A DNA stretch of 64,000 bases from Aneurinibacillus sp. REN35 (GCF_041379945.2 NZ_JBFTXJ020000005.1:1-64000); one strand, 5' to 3'; shown: positions 25,972 to 36,334, numbered from the stretch's first letter. Numbers and translations are program-made. The notes: generated by a model from the letters alone, not told the origin.

Positions 25972-27873
25972 TTATGTTTGTTTACCTTTTGAGTTTGCCG
26001 TGACAAATAATATAAGCGCAACCGCAAGGAATGCAATAAGGGAAACGAGCGGGCCGAGGAATGGATTCTCTGGCAGCACGATTCCTGCCGACACAGCAAT
26101 CGCAATCATAATACCCATGAGCGCCTCACCGGCAATGAAACCAGACGATAAAAGAATACCTCGCTCTAGCTTGAGCTTGCGTACCTCTTCTTTCTTCTCA
26201 CGGCGTTCAATCATCCCGCGAATCAAGCCGCCAAGCATGATCGGCGTACTCAAATGAATAGGCAAATACAATCCTACCGCAAACGGAAGGGAACCGATTC
26301 CCATCAACTCAACCAATGCCGCTGCTGCCATACCGATGAATACAAGGGTCCACGGCAGATTACCATCCATAATACCTTCGACAACCATCATCATTAGTGT
26401 AGCCTGAGGTGCCGGGAGGTTTTTGGAACCAAATCCATAGGCCTGGTCAAGCAGCGTCAGCACAGAACCAATCGTTAAACTCGTAATAAATACACCGTAC
26501 ATCAACGCATACTGCTGATACTTCGGCGTAGCGCCTACGAGAAAAGCGGTTTTCAAATCTTGGGAGGTATCGCCAGCCATCGCTGCAGCAATACAAATAA
26601 CGGCACCGATTGTAATCGCTGCGATCATCCCCGTCTGTCCGCTGAAATCCATCAGCTTGAGGATGAGGGTAATTAGAATGAGAGCAGCAATTGTCATCCC
26701 AGATACCGGATTGGAGGAGCTTCCGACAATTCCGACAATACGGGATGAGACTGTTACAAAGAAGAAACCAAACAGCATTACGAGCAAGGCTCCCGGAATG
26801 CCAATATGAATGCCTGGGAAAAACGCAAGAACAGAAATAAGAATAATAACAAGCCCGATAATATATGGCAACGGCATATCCTGCTCCGTACGAAGCACGC
26901 CTGCCCCATTGCTGCCTCGTGTACTGTTAAATCCTTTCATTGCAATGGTGAAAGAAGAAGCGATCGTAGGCATCGCCTTAAATAAGCTGACAATCCCACC
27001 AAACGCAACCGCACCTGCACCGATATAGCGTAAATAATTGCTCCAAATATCCCAAAAGCCAAGCTCGCTAATTGGCGAGGTTGCCGGGAAAATCGGACTG
27101 GGTGCAAACGCACCAAAGTAGCTAATAAGCGGGATCAAACCCAGCCAACCAAGCACAGCACCGGCCAGCATGTATCCGGCGATACGCGGACCGATAATAA
27201 AGCCGACACCAAGCAGAGATGGCAGTGTATCCATACCAACGGCTGCATTTTTGAAGCCGCGAATCGTCGTTTCAATCTCAGATGGAAATGCTTTAATTCC
27301 ATCAGCGATAAACTTGAACAACGCGCCAATTCCAAGCCCGCTGAATACCAGCTTCGCCAGTCCTCCGCCTTTCTCCCCTGCGATAAGTACTTCTGCACAA
27401 GCCGTACCTTCAGGATATGGTAATACCCCGTGCTCTTTGACAATCAATGCTTTACGCAATGGAATCATCATAATAATACCAAGAATACCACCTGCAAGAG
27501 CAATGAATGCAATTGTAGTGAGGCTTGGCTGCAGCTTCCAAATAAATAAAGCCGGTACCGTAAAAATAACACCAGCGGCCAATGATTCTCCAACGGATGT
27601 AATCGTCTGTACCGTATTATTCTCTAGAATCGAATTACGACGCAGAACTCCGCGCAGAATCGCCATCGAAATAACGGCTGCCGGAATGGATGCGCTGACT
27701 GTCATACCAACAATTAAGCCCAGGTATGCATTTGCCGCTCCAAACAAAATCGCAAGAACTCCGCCTAGAATGATCGCTGTCCATGTCATTTCTGGACGGT
27801 GTTCATTCGGTGGCACGTAAGGTACAAAACCGCTCGGGTTCTGCCCTTGTCCGGAGGCCGATTTGTTTTCCAT
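25972..27873 (-). CDS. OPT family oligopeptide/metal-chelate transporter
   Basis: A 633-residue integral membrane protein with about 14-16 hydrophobic segments. Family stretches include FGAANAYLGLIVGMTVSASI near the N-terminus and YPEGTACAEVLIAG. OPT proteins are proton-coupled carriers of small peptides or metal chelates; the substrate here is not known. AAAGAGGT precedes the ATG. It is a single gene with its own terminator, divergent from ilvD. Confidence 0.9.
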   Translation of the reverse strand: MENKSASGQGQNPSGFVPYVPPNEHRPEMTWTAIILGGVLAILFGAANAYLGLIVGMTVSASIPAAVISMAILRGVLRRNSILENNTVQTITSVGESLAAGVIFTVPALFIWKLQPSLTTIAFIALAGGILGIIMMIPLRKALIVKEHGVLPYPEGTACAEVLIAGEKGGGLAKLVFSGLGIGALFKFIADGIKAFPSEIETTIRGFKNAAVGMDTLPSLLGVGFIIGPRIAGYMLAGAVLGWLGLIPLISYFGAFAPSPIFPATSPISELGFWDIWSNYLRYIGAGAVAFGGIVSLFKAMPTIASSFTIAMKGFNSTRGSNGAGVLRTEQDMPLPYIIGLVIILISVLAFFPGIHIGIPGALLVMLFGFFFVTVSSRIVGIVGSSSNPVSGMTIAALILITLILKLMDFSGQTGMIAAITIGAVICIAAAMAGDTSQDLKTAFLVGATPKYQQYALMYGVFITSLTIGSVLTLLDQAYGFGSKNLPAPQATLMMMVVEGIMDGNLPWTLVFIGMAAAALVELMGIGSLPFAVGLYLPIHLSTPIMLGGLIRGMIERREKKEEVRKLKLERGILLSSGFIAGEALMGIMIAIAVSAGIVLPENPFLGPLVSLIAFLAVALILFVTANSKGKQT

Positions 27874-28043
27874 AACTATTCTACCTCTTTCCTTAAAAAT
27901 ACTTGTTGCCTTGTTTTTGCGTCTTCTTTGTTTTTAGGGATGGTTACGCCCTAATCTTATGTTTACCCATTTTAACTATAAACGAAGTTAAAAAAAAATG
28001 TTAGCAACCCACTTATATTCATAACAAATGGAATTTTGGTAAA

Positions 28044-28072
28044 TATACAATCTTCCCAAATAGTGATACAAT
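28044..28072 (+). promoter_or_regulatory. candidate ilvD promoter
   Basis: Extended -10 TGATACAAT (-10 at 28067-28072) with TATACA 17 bases upstream. No T-box (long structured leader with the T-box sequence) is visible between it and the start codon, only about 40 bases. Confidence 0.45.
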
Positions 28073-28119
28073 GATAAAAATTTAAAATTAAGCAACATAC
28101 AATAGTGGAGGGGTTTATA

Positions 28120-29796
28120 GTGGCAGAATTACGCAGCAATATGATTAAAAAGGGATTTGACCGTGCGCCGCACCGAAGCCTGCTTCGCGCAGCAGGCGTC
28201 AAAGAAGAGGATTTCGACAAACCATTCATTGCGGTATGCAATTCTTATATTGATATTGTACCGGGGCATGTTCATCTACAGGAATTCGGTAAGCTTGTTA
28301 AAGAAGCGATTCGTGAAGCAGGCGGTGTACCATTTGAATTCAATACGATTGGTGTAGACGACGGGATCGCAATGGGACATATCGGTATGCGCTACTCTTT
28401 GCCTAGCCGTGAAATCATTGCCGATTCCGTAGAAACTGTTGTTGCAGCCCACTGGTTCGATGGGATGGTATGCATTCCAAACTGCGACAAAATTACGCCT
28501 GGGATGATGATGGCAACACTTCGTCTGAATATTCCAACCATATTTGTAAGCGGCGGTCCGATGGCGGCTGGCAGAACGAGCGACGGACGCAAGATCTCCT
28601 TATCTTCTGTATTTGAAGGCGTTGGCGCACATCAAGCAGGTAAAATTGATGATAGTCAGCTACAGGAGCTAGAACAATACGGCTGCCCAACATGCGGCTC
28701 TTGTTCCGGTATGTTTACCGCTAACTCCATGAACTGCCTGGCTGAAGCTCTCGGTCTTGCACTGCCTGGCAATGGTACCATTCTTGCTACTGATCCAGAG
28801 CGCAAAGAGTTTGCAAAACGCACAGCAAAACAACTCATGGAGTTGATCAAGATCGACTTGAAACCGCGTGACATCGTTACGGAAAAAGCGATTGATAATG
28901 CATTTGCGCTCGACATGGCGCTTGGTGGTTCAACCAATACGGTTCTGCATACACTCGCACTTGCCCATGAAGCTGAAGTAGATTATCCGATCGAGCGTAT
29001 TAATGAAGTGGCAGAGCGTGTACCGCACCTCTCTAAGCTTGCTCCTGCTTCCGATTGGCATATTGAAGATCTGCACCAAGCAGGAGGCGTATCGGCTGCA
29101 CTCAACGAATTGTCGAAAAAAGAAGGCGCTCTTCACTTAGATACAATGACGGTAACTGGAAAAACGCTCGGCGAAAACATTGCCGGCCATGATGTGAAGG
29201 ATTATAACGTCATCTACCCAATCGATAAACCTTATTCCGAAAAAGGCGGCTTGGCTGTCCTATTCGGCAATCTTGCTCCTGAAGGGGCAATCATCAAAAC
29301 AGGTGGCGTACAAGGCGGTATTACACGTCATGAAGGCCCTGCTATCGTATTCGATTCGCAGGAAGAAGCGTTGGAAGGAATTGCAGGAGGGCAAGTTAAA
29401 GAGGGGCATGTTGTCATCATCCGCTATGAAGGACCAAAAGGCGGGCCTGGCATGCCGGAAATGCTGGCGCCAACTTCGCAGATCGTAGGCATGGGCTTAG
29501 GTACAAAAGTTGCTCTCGTGACGGACGGTCGTTTCTCTGGGGCATCCCGTGGTCTCTCCATCGGACATGCTTCTCCTGAAGCCGCAGAAGGCGGACCGCT
29601 CGCTTTTGTTAAGAACGGTGACCACGTTGTCATCGATATCGCCGCACGGACAATGGATGTACAAGTATCTGAAGAGGAATGGGCAGAGCGGAAAGCGAAT
29701 TGGAAGGGCTTTGAACCAAAAGTAAAAACAGGCTATCTTGCCCGCTATTCCAAATTAGTTACTTCAGCAAGCACAGGCGGCATTATGAAAATTTGA
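28120..29796 (+). CDS. ilvD: dihydroxy-acid dehydratase
   Basis: Converts dihydroxy-isovalerate and dihydroxy-methylvalerate to the keto acids of valine and isoleucine. Fe-S cluster cysteines appear in [12 protein letters not shown] and [15 protein letters not shown]. The 558-residue length equals the Bacillus enzyme. The start is GTG at 28120: the upstream in-frame GTG at 28105 is part of the ribosome site GTGGAGGGG. It is a single gene here, away from the other ilv-leu genes. Confidence 0.95.
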   Translation: MAELRSNMIKKGFDRAPHRSLLRAAGVKEEDFDKPFIAVCNSYIDIVPGHVHLQEFGKLVKEAIREAGGVPFEFNTIGVDDGIAMGHIGMRYSLPSREIIADSVETVVAAHWFDGMVCIPNCDKITPGMMMATLRLNIPTIFVSGGPMAAGRTSDGRKISLSSVFEGVGAHQAGKIDDSQLQELEQYGCPTCGSCSGMFTANSMNCLAEALGLALPGNGTILATDPERKEFAKRTAKQLMELIKIDLKPRDIVTEKAIDNAFALDMALGGSTNTVLHTLALAHEAEVDYPIERINEVAERVPHLSKLAPASDWHIEDLHQAGGVSAALNELSKKEGALHLDTMTVTGKTLGENIAGHDVKDYNVIYPIDKPYSEKGGLAVLFGNLAPEGAIIKTGGVQGGITRHEGPAIVFDSQEEALEGIAGGQVKEGHVVIIRYEGPKGGPGMPEMLAPTSQIVGMGLGTKVALVTDGRFSGASRGLSIGHASPEAAEGGPLAFVKNGDHVVIDIAARTMDVQVSEEEWAERKANWKGFEPKVKTGYLARYSKLVTSASTGGIMKI

Positions 29797-29811
29797 TTTT
29801 TTGCCGATACT

Positions 29812-29862
29812 AAAGATACATAGTTTGCCAAATTCTTGGCGCTATGTATCTTTTTTATTTCC
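29812..29862 (+). terminator. terminator of ilvD
   Basis: Outer stem AAAGATACATAG/CTATGTATCTTT with an inner GCCAA/TTGGC, followed by T6. The next gene starts 18 bases later, so its promoter must lie inside or upstream of this structure. Confidence 0.85.
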
Positions 29863-29879
29863 TGTTAAGGGGGATAAAC

Positions 29880-30989
29880 ATGTCCTATATCGCTCGAATA
29901 CTCAGTATATTTTTAGTGTTTTTTTATTTCCAATTATTCCCCCAGCAACCAGTGCAAGCCCCGCCCAGTCTGCCTGAGCCCTTCTATGAAGTGATCGGAG
30001 TGCCGACAGGGCTAACACAAGAGCAGATGCGCAGGCAGCTACAAACATACATAGAGCGCAAAGATCCGGTTACAAAAAATAAGAGCATCATTGTGGGCGT
30101 ACCGCAAACCCTAGCTTTGCCCGCCTATGTTCCGCTTCCATTCTATCAACCGGATTTCCTCGCTTATATTGCAGATACGAACGGAGGGATTCAATTTTTT
30201 GATCCGTCCTGTTCGTGCAATGACAATCCAGAGATAAAGCGAATTAAAGACACAATCACACAGCAACGCACAAGGCTTGAGCAGCTTCTTATTGTCCGCA
30301 GTGCACTGTACAACTACTACATCCATAACAAGAAGCTTCCCAAGAAACTCGAGGAGGTGGCTGGCGCTTTTCCAGCCAATTATTTATCTCGTATTCCATT
30401 CACACAAGCTGCGCATAGTAAAGCCATACCCGCGCTGCATAAGACCGGTATCATCTATCAACCGGAGCGCCTCTCTTCTAAAAAACTGTGGGAATCAATG
30501 AGCGATGTACTGTACAGTGGGGATGCAGCAGAACCCCCCGTCAAATTACAACCATTAGAAATTACCGTCTATCAATCATCGTTTCGTATGATCGTCCAAA
30601 GCGGACCGTATGCTGTCCGCTCCTATCCTATCGGCTTGGGTGCAGAACAACGGACACCACTAGGCTTGTATACTATTAAACAAAAGGTAAGCAATCCGGT
30701 ATCCGAGAACAACGTATACGGAACACGCGGACTTGTGCTAAATGATACAGCATATGCTATCCACGGTACGAACAACCCGAACTCTATCGGCAAAGCCGTC
30801 TCTATGGGTTGTATCCGCCTCTCCAATGCTCACGTCGAAGAGCTCTTCAGTATGGTACCGATTGGAACGAAAGTCAATATTAAAGCAGGCGCAGCCCCCG
30901 CACTACAGCAGCCAAATGCACCCGCTTTTACTATCAAGCCTCGTATAAACGAAGAAAATCCGCATTACGTCTATAACTGGAAACAGTAA
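29880..30989 (+). CDS. secreted L,D-transpeptidase (YkuD family)
   Basis: Cross-links peptidoglycan by 3-3 bonds or anchors proteins to it. An N-terminal signal segment (1-27) is followed by a Pro-rich linker. A helical region (about 110-200) looks like the dimer or pilin-like segment of such proteins. The YkuD domain (about 225-345) carries His295 in AIHGTNNP and the nucleophile Cys311 in SMGCIRLSN. The ATG at 29880 has AAGGGGG; the longer frame runs into the ilvD terminator. A Cys pair CSC at 111-113 is unusual. Confidence 0.88.
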   Translation: MSYIARILSIFLVFFYFQLFPQQPVQAPPSLPEPFYEVIGVPTGLTQEQMRRQLQTYIERKDPVTKNKSIIVGVPQTLALPAYVPLPFYQPDFLAYIADTNGGIQFFDPSCSCNDNPEIKRIKDTITQQRTRLEQLLIVRSALYNYYIHNKKLPKKLEEVAGAFPANYLSRIPFTQAAHSKAIPALHKTGIIYQPERLSSKKLWESMSDVLYSGDAAEPPVKLQPLEITVYQSSFRMIVQSGPYAVRSYPIGLGAEQRTPLGLYTIKQKVSNPVSENNVYGTRGLVLNDTAYAIHGTNNPNSIGKAVSMGCIRLSNAHVEELFSMVPIGTKVNIKAGAAPALQQPNAPAFTIKPRINEENPHYVYNWKQ

Positions 30990-31042
30990 CGACGATGCTG
31001 CATCGATGTATGCGATGCAGCAATGCGGACAACATACGTTGA

Positions 31043-31690
31043 TTATTTGCAAATCCCATGACGATGTGCGTAAATGGCTGCTTGCGTACGATCTTCTACA
31101 CCGAGCTTGCTTAAGATATTGCTTACATGTGTTTTTACGGTTTTAATACCAATATAAAGTTCCTCGGCAATCTCCTGATTGGATTTCCCTTCTCCGAGCA
31201 GACGCAGCACTTCTAACTCACGATTCGTACACTGCTCATGCAGTGGAGTTTCTTCCGTAGTCCGCTGGCGAAAACGCGACATAATTTTCCCTGCTACCTG
31301 GGCTTCAAGCACAGGCTGGCCTCTATACGCTTGGCGAATAGCCTGGGCAATTTCGGGAGCGCGTGCCGTCTTGAGCAAGTAGCTGAATGCACCTGCTTCA
31401 ATGACCGGGTACACCTTCTCATCATCGATAAAGCTGGTCAGCACAATTACCTTGCCTTCAGGATGAATCATTTTCATTCGTCGGGTCGTCTCAATCCCGT
31501 CCATTCCGTCCATGACAAGATCCATCAGAATCACATCCGGCTTAGTCTGCTCTGCAATTTTCAGTCCCTCTGCCCCGCTTCCCGCTTCTCCGACCACCTC
31601 AATCTCATCTTCTGTGGACAAAAAAGCGACCAATCCCATTCGTACCATCTCATGGTCATCAATCAACAATACTTTAATCCCTTCGCTCAT
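31043..31690 (-). CDS. liaR: response regulator LiaR (NarL/FixJ family)
   Basis: A receiver domain with phospho-acceptor Asp57 (VILMDLVMDG) and acidic pair DD at 11-12, then a LuxR-type helix-turn-helix (LLGEGKSNQEIAEELYIG, about 160-178). Responds to cell-envelope stress sensed by LiaS. The ATG at 31690 is behind GGAGGAG, 23 bases after the liaS stop; the longer frame overlaps liaS. The order liaF-liaS-liaR matches Bacillus, but liaI and liaH are not adjacent. Confidence 0.9.
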   Translation of the reverse strand: MSEGIKVLLIDDHEMVRMGLVAFLSTEDEIEVVGEAGSGAEGLKIAEQTKPDVILMDLVMDGMDGIETTRRMKMIHPEGKVIVLTSFIDDEKVYPVIEAGAFSYLLKTARAPEIAQAIRQAYRGQPVLEAQVAGKIMSRFRQRTTEETPLHEQCTNRELEVLRLLGEGKSNQEIAEELYIGIKTVKTHVSNILSKLGVEDRTQAAIYAHRHGICK

Positions 31691-31713
31691 GATATCTCCT
31701 CCGCCTTCCATCC

Positions 31714-32808
31714 CTATCCAACAAACGGAACCGTTACTTCAATCATTGTTCCACGTCCCGGAGCCGAAGATACGACAAGCACGCCACCGATCTCGGCCAC
31801 ACGCTCTTCCATCAGCTTCATGCCATATGATGATGACTTTTTCTCCTCGCCTTCCGCAAAACCTACGCCGTCATCCGTTATTTTTAGACGCAATTGATTA
31901 TTCATCTGTACAAGCTTAATCTCAAGTGCCGTCGCTTTTGCATGACGCAACGCATTAGAAAGCGCCTCCTGCATAATACGGAATAAGTGATCCTCTATTC
32001 CCTTTGATAAAGTAGGAACATCGGCAATCTGCCATGTAATGGCGAGAGAATGTTTTGTCTGTAATTCAATGAGCAGGCCTTCCATTCCTTCACGCAATGA
32101 CTTCCCTTCTAGCTGTGTCGGTCTAAGATGTAGAAGCAGCGCCCGCATCTCTGACTGTGCGGCCGCCGCCATCTCTTCTACAAGTTCAATCTGGCGGCTC
32201 GCCTTCTCTGGATTCTGGCTTATCGTCCGTCTGACTGCTGCCATTGTCATCGAAATAGCAAAAAGCTGCTGACTAACCGCATCATGCAGCTCACGCGCCA
32301 AACGCTGTCTCTCTTCGGTAACTGCTGACTGCTTCACCTGTTCAGTCAACTCTGCATTATGAGCAGACAGCCGCTGCAAGGAAAGAACCTGCTGTTGAAA
32401 CCGAATTGTCATTTCATTCAACCGTTCACCGAGCATGCCCACTTCATCTTCTCCTAAATACGGAACACGAGTGGATAAGTTTCCACGCTCAATCATCATT
32501 GCAGATTGCAATAAAATCTCTACACGTTTTTTCATCAGATTACCATATATATAGCCAACGCTTGTACCAATAAGAGAAGCGGTTATACATAAGAATACTA
32601 GCATAAGTACAGCAAACAACATGCCCGGAAAGACAGGAAGCTGCCAATCAAACTTGTGAAGCAGCCATTGGCGCAGCTTCGGCACTTCCGTCATCTCATA
32701 CCAGATAAAGAAAAATACGACACTCCCCACACATACAGCGCCGACACTGCCCCACAGAGACTGCCGCATGAACTGCCATTGGATATTCGCCAACTTACGT
32801 TCCGACAC
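31714..32808 (-). CDS. liaS: sensor histidine kinase LiaS
   Basis: Two N-terminal membrane helices (about 20-37 and 62-87), a HAMP-like linker, the HisKA_3 dimerisation helix with His175 in RELHDAVSQQLFAI, and a C-terminal HATPase with DDGVGF and SSYGMKLMEERV. The short extracytoplasmic loop (about 25 residues) is that of an intramembrane-sensing kinase. LiaF normally keeps it off. It lies 12 bases after the liaF stop. Confidence 0.92.
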   Translation of the reverse strand: MSERKLANIQWQFMRQSLWGSVGAVCVGSVVFFFIWYEMTEVPKLRQWLLHKFDWQLPVFPGMLFAVLMLVFLCITASLIGTSVGYIYGNLMKKRVEILLQSAMMIERGNLSTRVPYLGEDEVGMLGERLNEMTIRFQQQVLSLQRLSAHNAELTEQVKQSAVTEERQRLARELHDAVSQQLFAISMTMAAVRRTISQNPEKASRQIELVEEMAAAAQSEMRALLLHLRPTQLEGKSLREGMEGLLIELQTKHSLAITWQIADVPTLSKGIEDHLFRIMQEALSNALRHAKATALEIKLVQMNNQLRLKITDDGVGFAEGEEKKSSSYGMKLMEERVAEIGGVLVVSSAPGRGTMIEVTVPFVG

Positions 32809-32820
32809 TTTACTCCTCCC

Positions 32821-33633
32821 CTATAGCTGAATGACGTCTATATCGCCTATAAGCAGGCTCACCACAAGCCGAACCCGCTTGCTTGAATCCTTGTAGCCTG
32901 AGGTAGAAAGCGTCATGCTGCGGTTAATTCCTCCCTGCTTGTTTCCAAATACATCGATATCACCAAGATTAATCGTAGCCGTCAGCGAAATAGCGAGATC
33001 ATATGGAACATAAACATCTACATCGCCTATCCATCCATTAATAATAATGACGGTCTCCCCATCTGGAATGTGTGCACGTGATAAGTCAATTTTTACATCG
33101 CCAATGCCATGCCATACATTCATGTTCTGCAATTCCCATCGGCTGCCGGTCAAGAATAGATTACCAATTAAGGAATGCTTATGCTGCGGAGAATGAAGCG
33201 AATACATATGGGTAAACGTCTTCTTATTCTCTCCTGCATGATTTGCTTCTCTCTCCTGACCTGAAGAAGTGAACGGCTCCGGCTCATTTCGCTGTTTATA
33301 CGATGGATTGATCTCAATTTCCTTACTTTTTCCTCTAATTAAGCGATACCCAAAGTAAATGAACAGCACGGCAAGGATAAGACCGATCACACGGCCCGGA
33401 TCAATGCCTAACCAATAGGATAAAAAGCTGGTAAGGCCAATAAATAACAGAAATCCACTGCTAACCCGCTTACCTCGCTGCAAAGATTTCAAACCAAAAT
33501 ATAAAAACAGAAACGGAAAGAGGCCTGCGGGGTTGAAATCTTTCAGCCCCATCATGTCAAATAAAATACCAATGCCCGCAAAAATAATCGTAATGCCGAG
33601 CAAATATGAAAGCAAACGTGATCCTCTCGCCAC
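32821..33633 (-). CDS. liaF: LiaF-like negative regulator of the LiaRS system
   Basis: Four or five hydrophobic segments in the first 120 residues, then a soluble beta-rich C-terminal domain (about 165-270) with repeated IGDVDV, LGDIDV and IGDIDV strands. This is the cell-wall-active antibiotics response (DUF2154) fold. The GTG at 33633 is chosen for AGGAGG at good spacing; a TTG 24 bases earlier would sit before the ribosome site. Confidence 0.9.
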   Translation of the reverse strand: MARGSRLLSYLLGITIIFAGIGILFDMMGLKDFNPAGLFPFLFLYFGLKSLQRGKRVSSGFLLFIGLTSFLSYWLGIDPGRVIGLILAVLFIYFGYRLIRGKSKEIEINPSYKQRNEPEPFTSSGQEREANHAGENKKTFTHMYSLHSPQHKHSLIGNLFLTGSRWELQNMNVWHGIGDVKIDLSRAHIPDGETVIIINGWIGDVDVYVPYDLAISLTATINLGDIDVFGNKQGGINRSMTLSTSGYKDSSKRVRLVVSLLIGDIDVIQL

Positions 33634-33661
33634 TTCTTCACCTCCTGCAATAGACAAAAAC

Positions 33662-33689
33662 AGCTATAGCCATCATACATACTATAGCT
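33662..33689. repeat. inverted repeat upstream of liaF
   Basis: AGCTATAG (33662-33669) and CTATAGCT (33682-33689), 8-bp arms with a 12-base centre, lie about 30 bases before the liaF start. It could be an operator or an mRNA hairpin. Its role is not known. Confidence 0.4.
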
Positions 33690-33807
33690 AATAGGAACGT
33701 CTATTTCACCTTCTCTTATCGTAACCAGCTTACTGCTTGAGCAAAACTGGCTATGGGTTGGTTTCATCTCCGCCCCAAGACGGAGATTACTCTTCTATAA
33801 CTATAAT

Positions 33808-33871
33808 TAAAAAAACCATGGTTTGCCAACTGCATCCCATAAAATAAATGGATACGATAGCTTACCATGGT
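33808..33871 (-). terminator. probable terminator of the feo operon
   Basis: Outer arms ACCATGG/CCATGGT (33815-33821 with 33865-33871) and an inner ATCC(C)AT/ATGGAT pair, followed by seven T on the minus strand. Confidence 0.55.
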
Positions 33872-33878
33872 CAGTTAT

Positions 33879-34043
33879 TTATTTTGTAATCTCTTGTGTC
33901 GGAACACTGCTGCAGCTCGTCTGACAACTTTTTTTCACAGCGCAGCTTGCACATTGTCCTTTTTGGCTTTTCTTCACGAAGCGGAACAGCGACCATCCTG
34001 CATAGCCGAAAATCCCGGCCCCAAGTACAATATTGACGATCAT
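33879..34043 (-). CDS. FeoB-associated Cys-rich membrane protein
   Basis: 54 residues: one membrane helix (about 2-20) followed by a short tail with CASCAVKKSCQTSC (four Cys). This is the small partner often found after feoB and is thought to assist ferrous iron uptake or handling. The ATG at 34043 is behind GGAAGGGAGAG. It starts 20 bases after feoB, third gene of the operon. Confidence 0.85.
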   Translation of the reverse strand: MIVNIVLGAGIFGYAGWSLFRFVKKSQKGQCASCAVKKSCQTSCSSVPTQEITK

Positions 34044-34063
34044 TGAAATCTCTCCCTTCCTAC

Positions 34064-36070
34064 CTAGAATCCAAGCAGCTTGCCGCCCTGATAGATGACA
34101 AGTGAAATCAAGTAGGCAATAACCAGTGCATAAATGATTGAGAACCACATCCAACGCGCAGAGCCTGCTTCCTTACGAATAACACCGACGGTAGCAATAC
34201 ACGGTACATACAGAAGAATAAATGCCATAAAGCTGTATGCCTGCAATGCCGTAAAGTGTTCAGCAAGCAGCCCTTGCAACGCTGCTGTATCCGGAGCCAC
34301 ATAGATGATATTCATTGTAGCTACGACTACTTCCTTAGCAAGAAATCCGGTTAAAAGCGCTGCGCCTGCTTCCCATGTACCAAAGCCAATCGGCGCAAAC
34401 AGCGGAGCAATTGCGCCACCAATCAGCGCAAGGAAGCTATCCTTCATCTCTACGTCAAGTCCTGCCGGGCCTGCATAGCTTAAGAACCAGATGACGACCG
34501 AACCGGCAAAAATCAACGTACCTGCTTTACGAATAAATCCTTTGCCTTTTTCCCACGTACTACGAAGGAGCGTACGTCCCTGCGGAATACGATATGGCGG
34601 CAATTCTACAAAAAACATCGAGCCTTCGTACTTAAGCAGCGTACTTGAAAAAAGCTTTGCCAAAAGAAGCGCTACCACCACGCCAAGCACATACATGGAT
34701 AATACAATAAGCGCTTGATTCTGAACAAAGAAAATACCGACAAATATGCTGTAGACAGGTAGGCGGGCTGAGCAGGACATAAGCGGTGTCAGAAGAATTG
34801 TCAAAAGTCTCTCCTTCGGCTGTTCAATCGTCCGTGCTGCCATAACACCGGGTACATTACACCCAAAACCGATAATCATCGGAATGAATGCTTTTCCGTT
34901 TAATCCAATCGCCTGCATAATCCGGTCCATAACCATGGCTACACGAGCCATATAACCGGAGTCTTCAATAACTGAAATTAAGAAAAACAGAATAAAAATC
35001 TGCGGAATAAATACGAGCACGCCGCCAACTCCGGTCACGATCCCATCGAGTACAACGGCACGGATAAACTCTGAGGCCCCGACCGCTGTTAGCATGGAAT
35101 CAAGCGTATCTGTTAACGTACCTCCAATGAAGCCGTCCAGCATATCAGATAGCGGTACACCCAGCCAGTCAAACGTAAGCTTAAATGTTAAAAACATCAG
35201 AAGCAAAAAGATCGGAATACCGAGCCACTTGTGCGTCACAATCTGATCAATGCGCTCTGAGAATGTATAGTCTACTTTTTTTGTACGAGTAACAACCTGC
35301 TTGCCAATATCAGAAATAAAACGAGTACGCACATGGCGGATATAGTGTGACAATGAAGCCATTCCGCTTTCGCTTCGAATGGTCATCTCCGTTTTGGCAT
35401 GCAGCTCAGTCAAACGCTGCGTCTCAATATGTGCCGCCAGTCGTTCTTTTACAAGTGCATTTCCTTCGAAAAATTGCAATGCCACCCAACGCTTCGGAAG
35501 AGGATAGGAAGCCGGGAGTAGCGTGCTTACTTCTTCGATCGCTTTTTCAAGCACGGAACCGTAATCGATATGCAGCGGTTCGCTTTTTTGCTCCGCATTC
35601 TCTGCTAGAAAACCAGCCAACTCGTCACACCCTGTACCGTTGCGAGCTACGATTGGCAGAACCGGGACATTAAGCAGAGCAGCAAGCTTATTTTCATCGA
35701 TAATATAGCCGCGCCCTTTCGCCACATCTACCATGTTCAGACCGATAACGACAGGCTTTCCATATTCCAGCAGTTGTACGGTTAAATACAGATTCCGCTC
35801 AAGCTGTGAAGCATCTACAATATTCAAAACGGAAGAGAACTCTTCTGAAAGCAGGAACTGTGTCGCTACTCCCTCATCACGAGAAAGAGGATTCAGCGAG
35901 TAGATGCCCGGCAGATCAATAAGCTGTCCACGCTTATTCTTCAACACGCCTACTTTCTTCTCAACCGTAACGCCAGTCCAGTTCCCGACATATTCATACG
36001 AACCAGTAAGAATGTTAAATAATGAGGTCTTTCCGGTATTTGGATTACCAGCTAACGCTACGTTCATCAT
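34064..36070 (-). CDS. feoB: ferrous iron transporter FeoB
   Basis: A membrane Fe(II) transporter with an N-terminal GTPase: G1 GNPNTGKTS (8-16), G3 DLPG, G4 NMVD. A guanine-dissociation-inhibitor-like helical domain follows, then Gate motifs and about eight to ten membrane segments, including GFGCNVPGVMAARTIE and the second-gate Cys region LMSCSARLPVY. Length 668 residues. Start overlaps the feoA stop by 4 bases. Confidence 0.95.
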   Translation of the reverse strand: MMNVALAGNPNTGKTSLFNILTGSYEYVGNWTGVTVEKKVGVLKNKRGQLIDLPGIYSLNPLSRDEGVATQFLLSEEFSSVLNIVDASQLERNLYLTVQLLEYGKPVVIGLNMVDVAKGRGYIIDENKLAALLNVPVLPIVARNGTGCDELAGFLAENAEQKSEPLHIDYGSVLEKAIEEVSTLLPASYPLPKRWVALQFFEGNALVKERLAAHIETQRLTELHAKTEMTIRSESGMASLSHYIRHVRTRFISDIGKQVVTRTKKVDYTFSERIDQIVTHKWLGIPIFLLLMFLTFKLTFDWLGVPLSDMLDGFIGGTLTDTLDSMLTAVGASEFIRAVVLDGIVTGVGGVLVFIPQIFILFFLISVIEDSGYMARVAMVMDRIMQAIGLNGKAFIPMIIGFGCNVPGVMAARTIEQPKERLLTILLTPLMSCSARLPVYSIFVGIFFVQNQALIVLSMYVLGVVVALLLAKLFSSTLLKYEGSMFFVELPPYRIPQGRTLLRSTWEKGKGFIRKAGTLIFAGSVVIWFLSYAGPAGLDVEMKDSFLALIGGAIAPLFAPIGFGTWEAGAALLTGFLAKEVVVATMNIIYVAPDTAALQGLLAEHFTALQAYSFMAFILLYVPCIATVGVIRKEAGSARWMWFSIIYALVIAYLISLVIYQGGKLLGF

Positions 36071-36294
36071 ATCGCTTCCACCCGGATAGCGCTTGCTTCA
36101 CGACGGCGAATTCCAATCCACTGACCTCCTGCTTCCAATGTCAGCGGACCGCCAAAAGGCAGCATACGCTTCACACAGACGACCGTGCCTTCCATAACAC
36201 CCAGATCCAGCAGGCGACGGCGCACATTATCTTCCATGTTTTCTGTGCCGATAATTTTTGCTTTTTTCCCCAGTTTTAATTCGGTTAAACACAT
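36067..36294 (-). CDS. feoA: ferrous iron transport protein FeoA
   Basis: A 75-residue SH3-like protein that works with FeoB in the cytoplasm. The pattern LLDLGVMEGTVVCVKRMLPFGGP is typical. First gene of feoA-feoB plus the Cys-rich partner, behind a Fur box. Confidence 0.92.
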   Translation of the reverse strand: MCLTELKLGKKAKIIGTENMEDNVRRRLLDLGVMEGTVVCVKRMLPFGGPLTLEAGGQWIGIRRREASAIRVEAI

Positions 36295-36334
36295 ACTACA
36301 TCCCCCGATTCAGGTATTCTTTATCTTTTTCTAT

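Noticed and set aside
27170-27820. 216-codon frame antisense to the OPT transporter
   Set aside because: A shadow of a membrane-protein gene; the opposite strand has clear family motifs and a ribosome site.
28073-28119. T-box leader before ilvD
   Set aside because: Only about 40 bases lie between the candidate promoter and the start codon, and the T-box sequence is absent.
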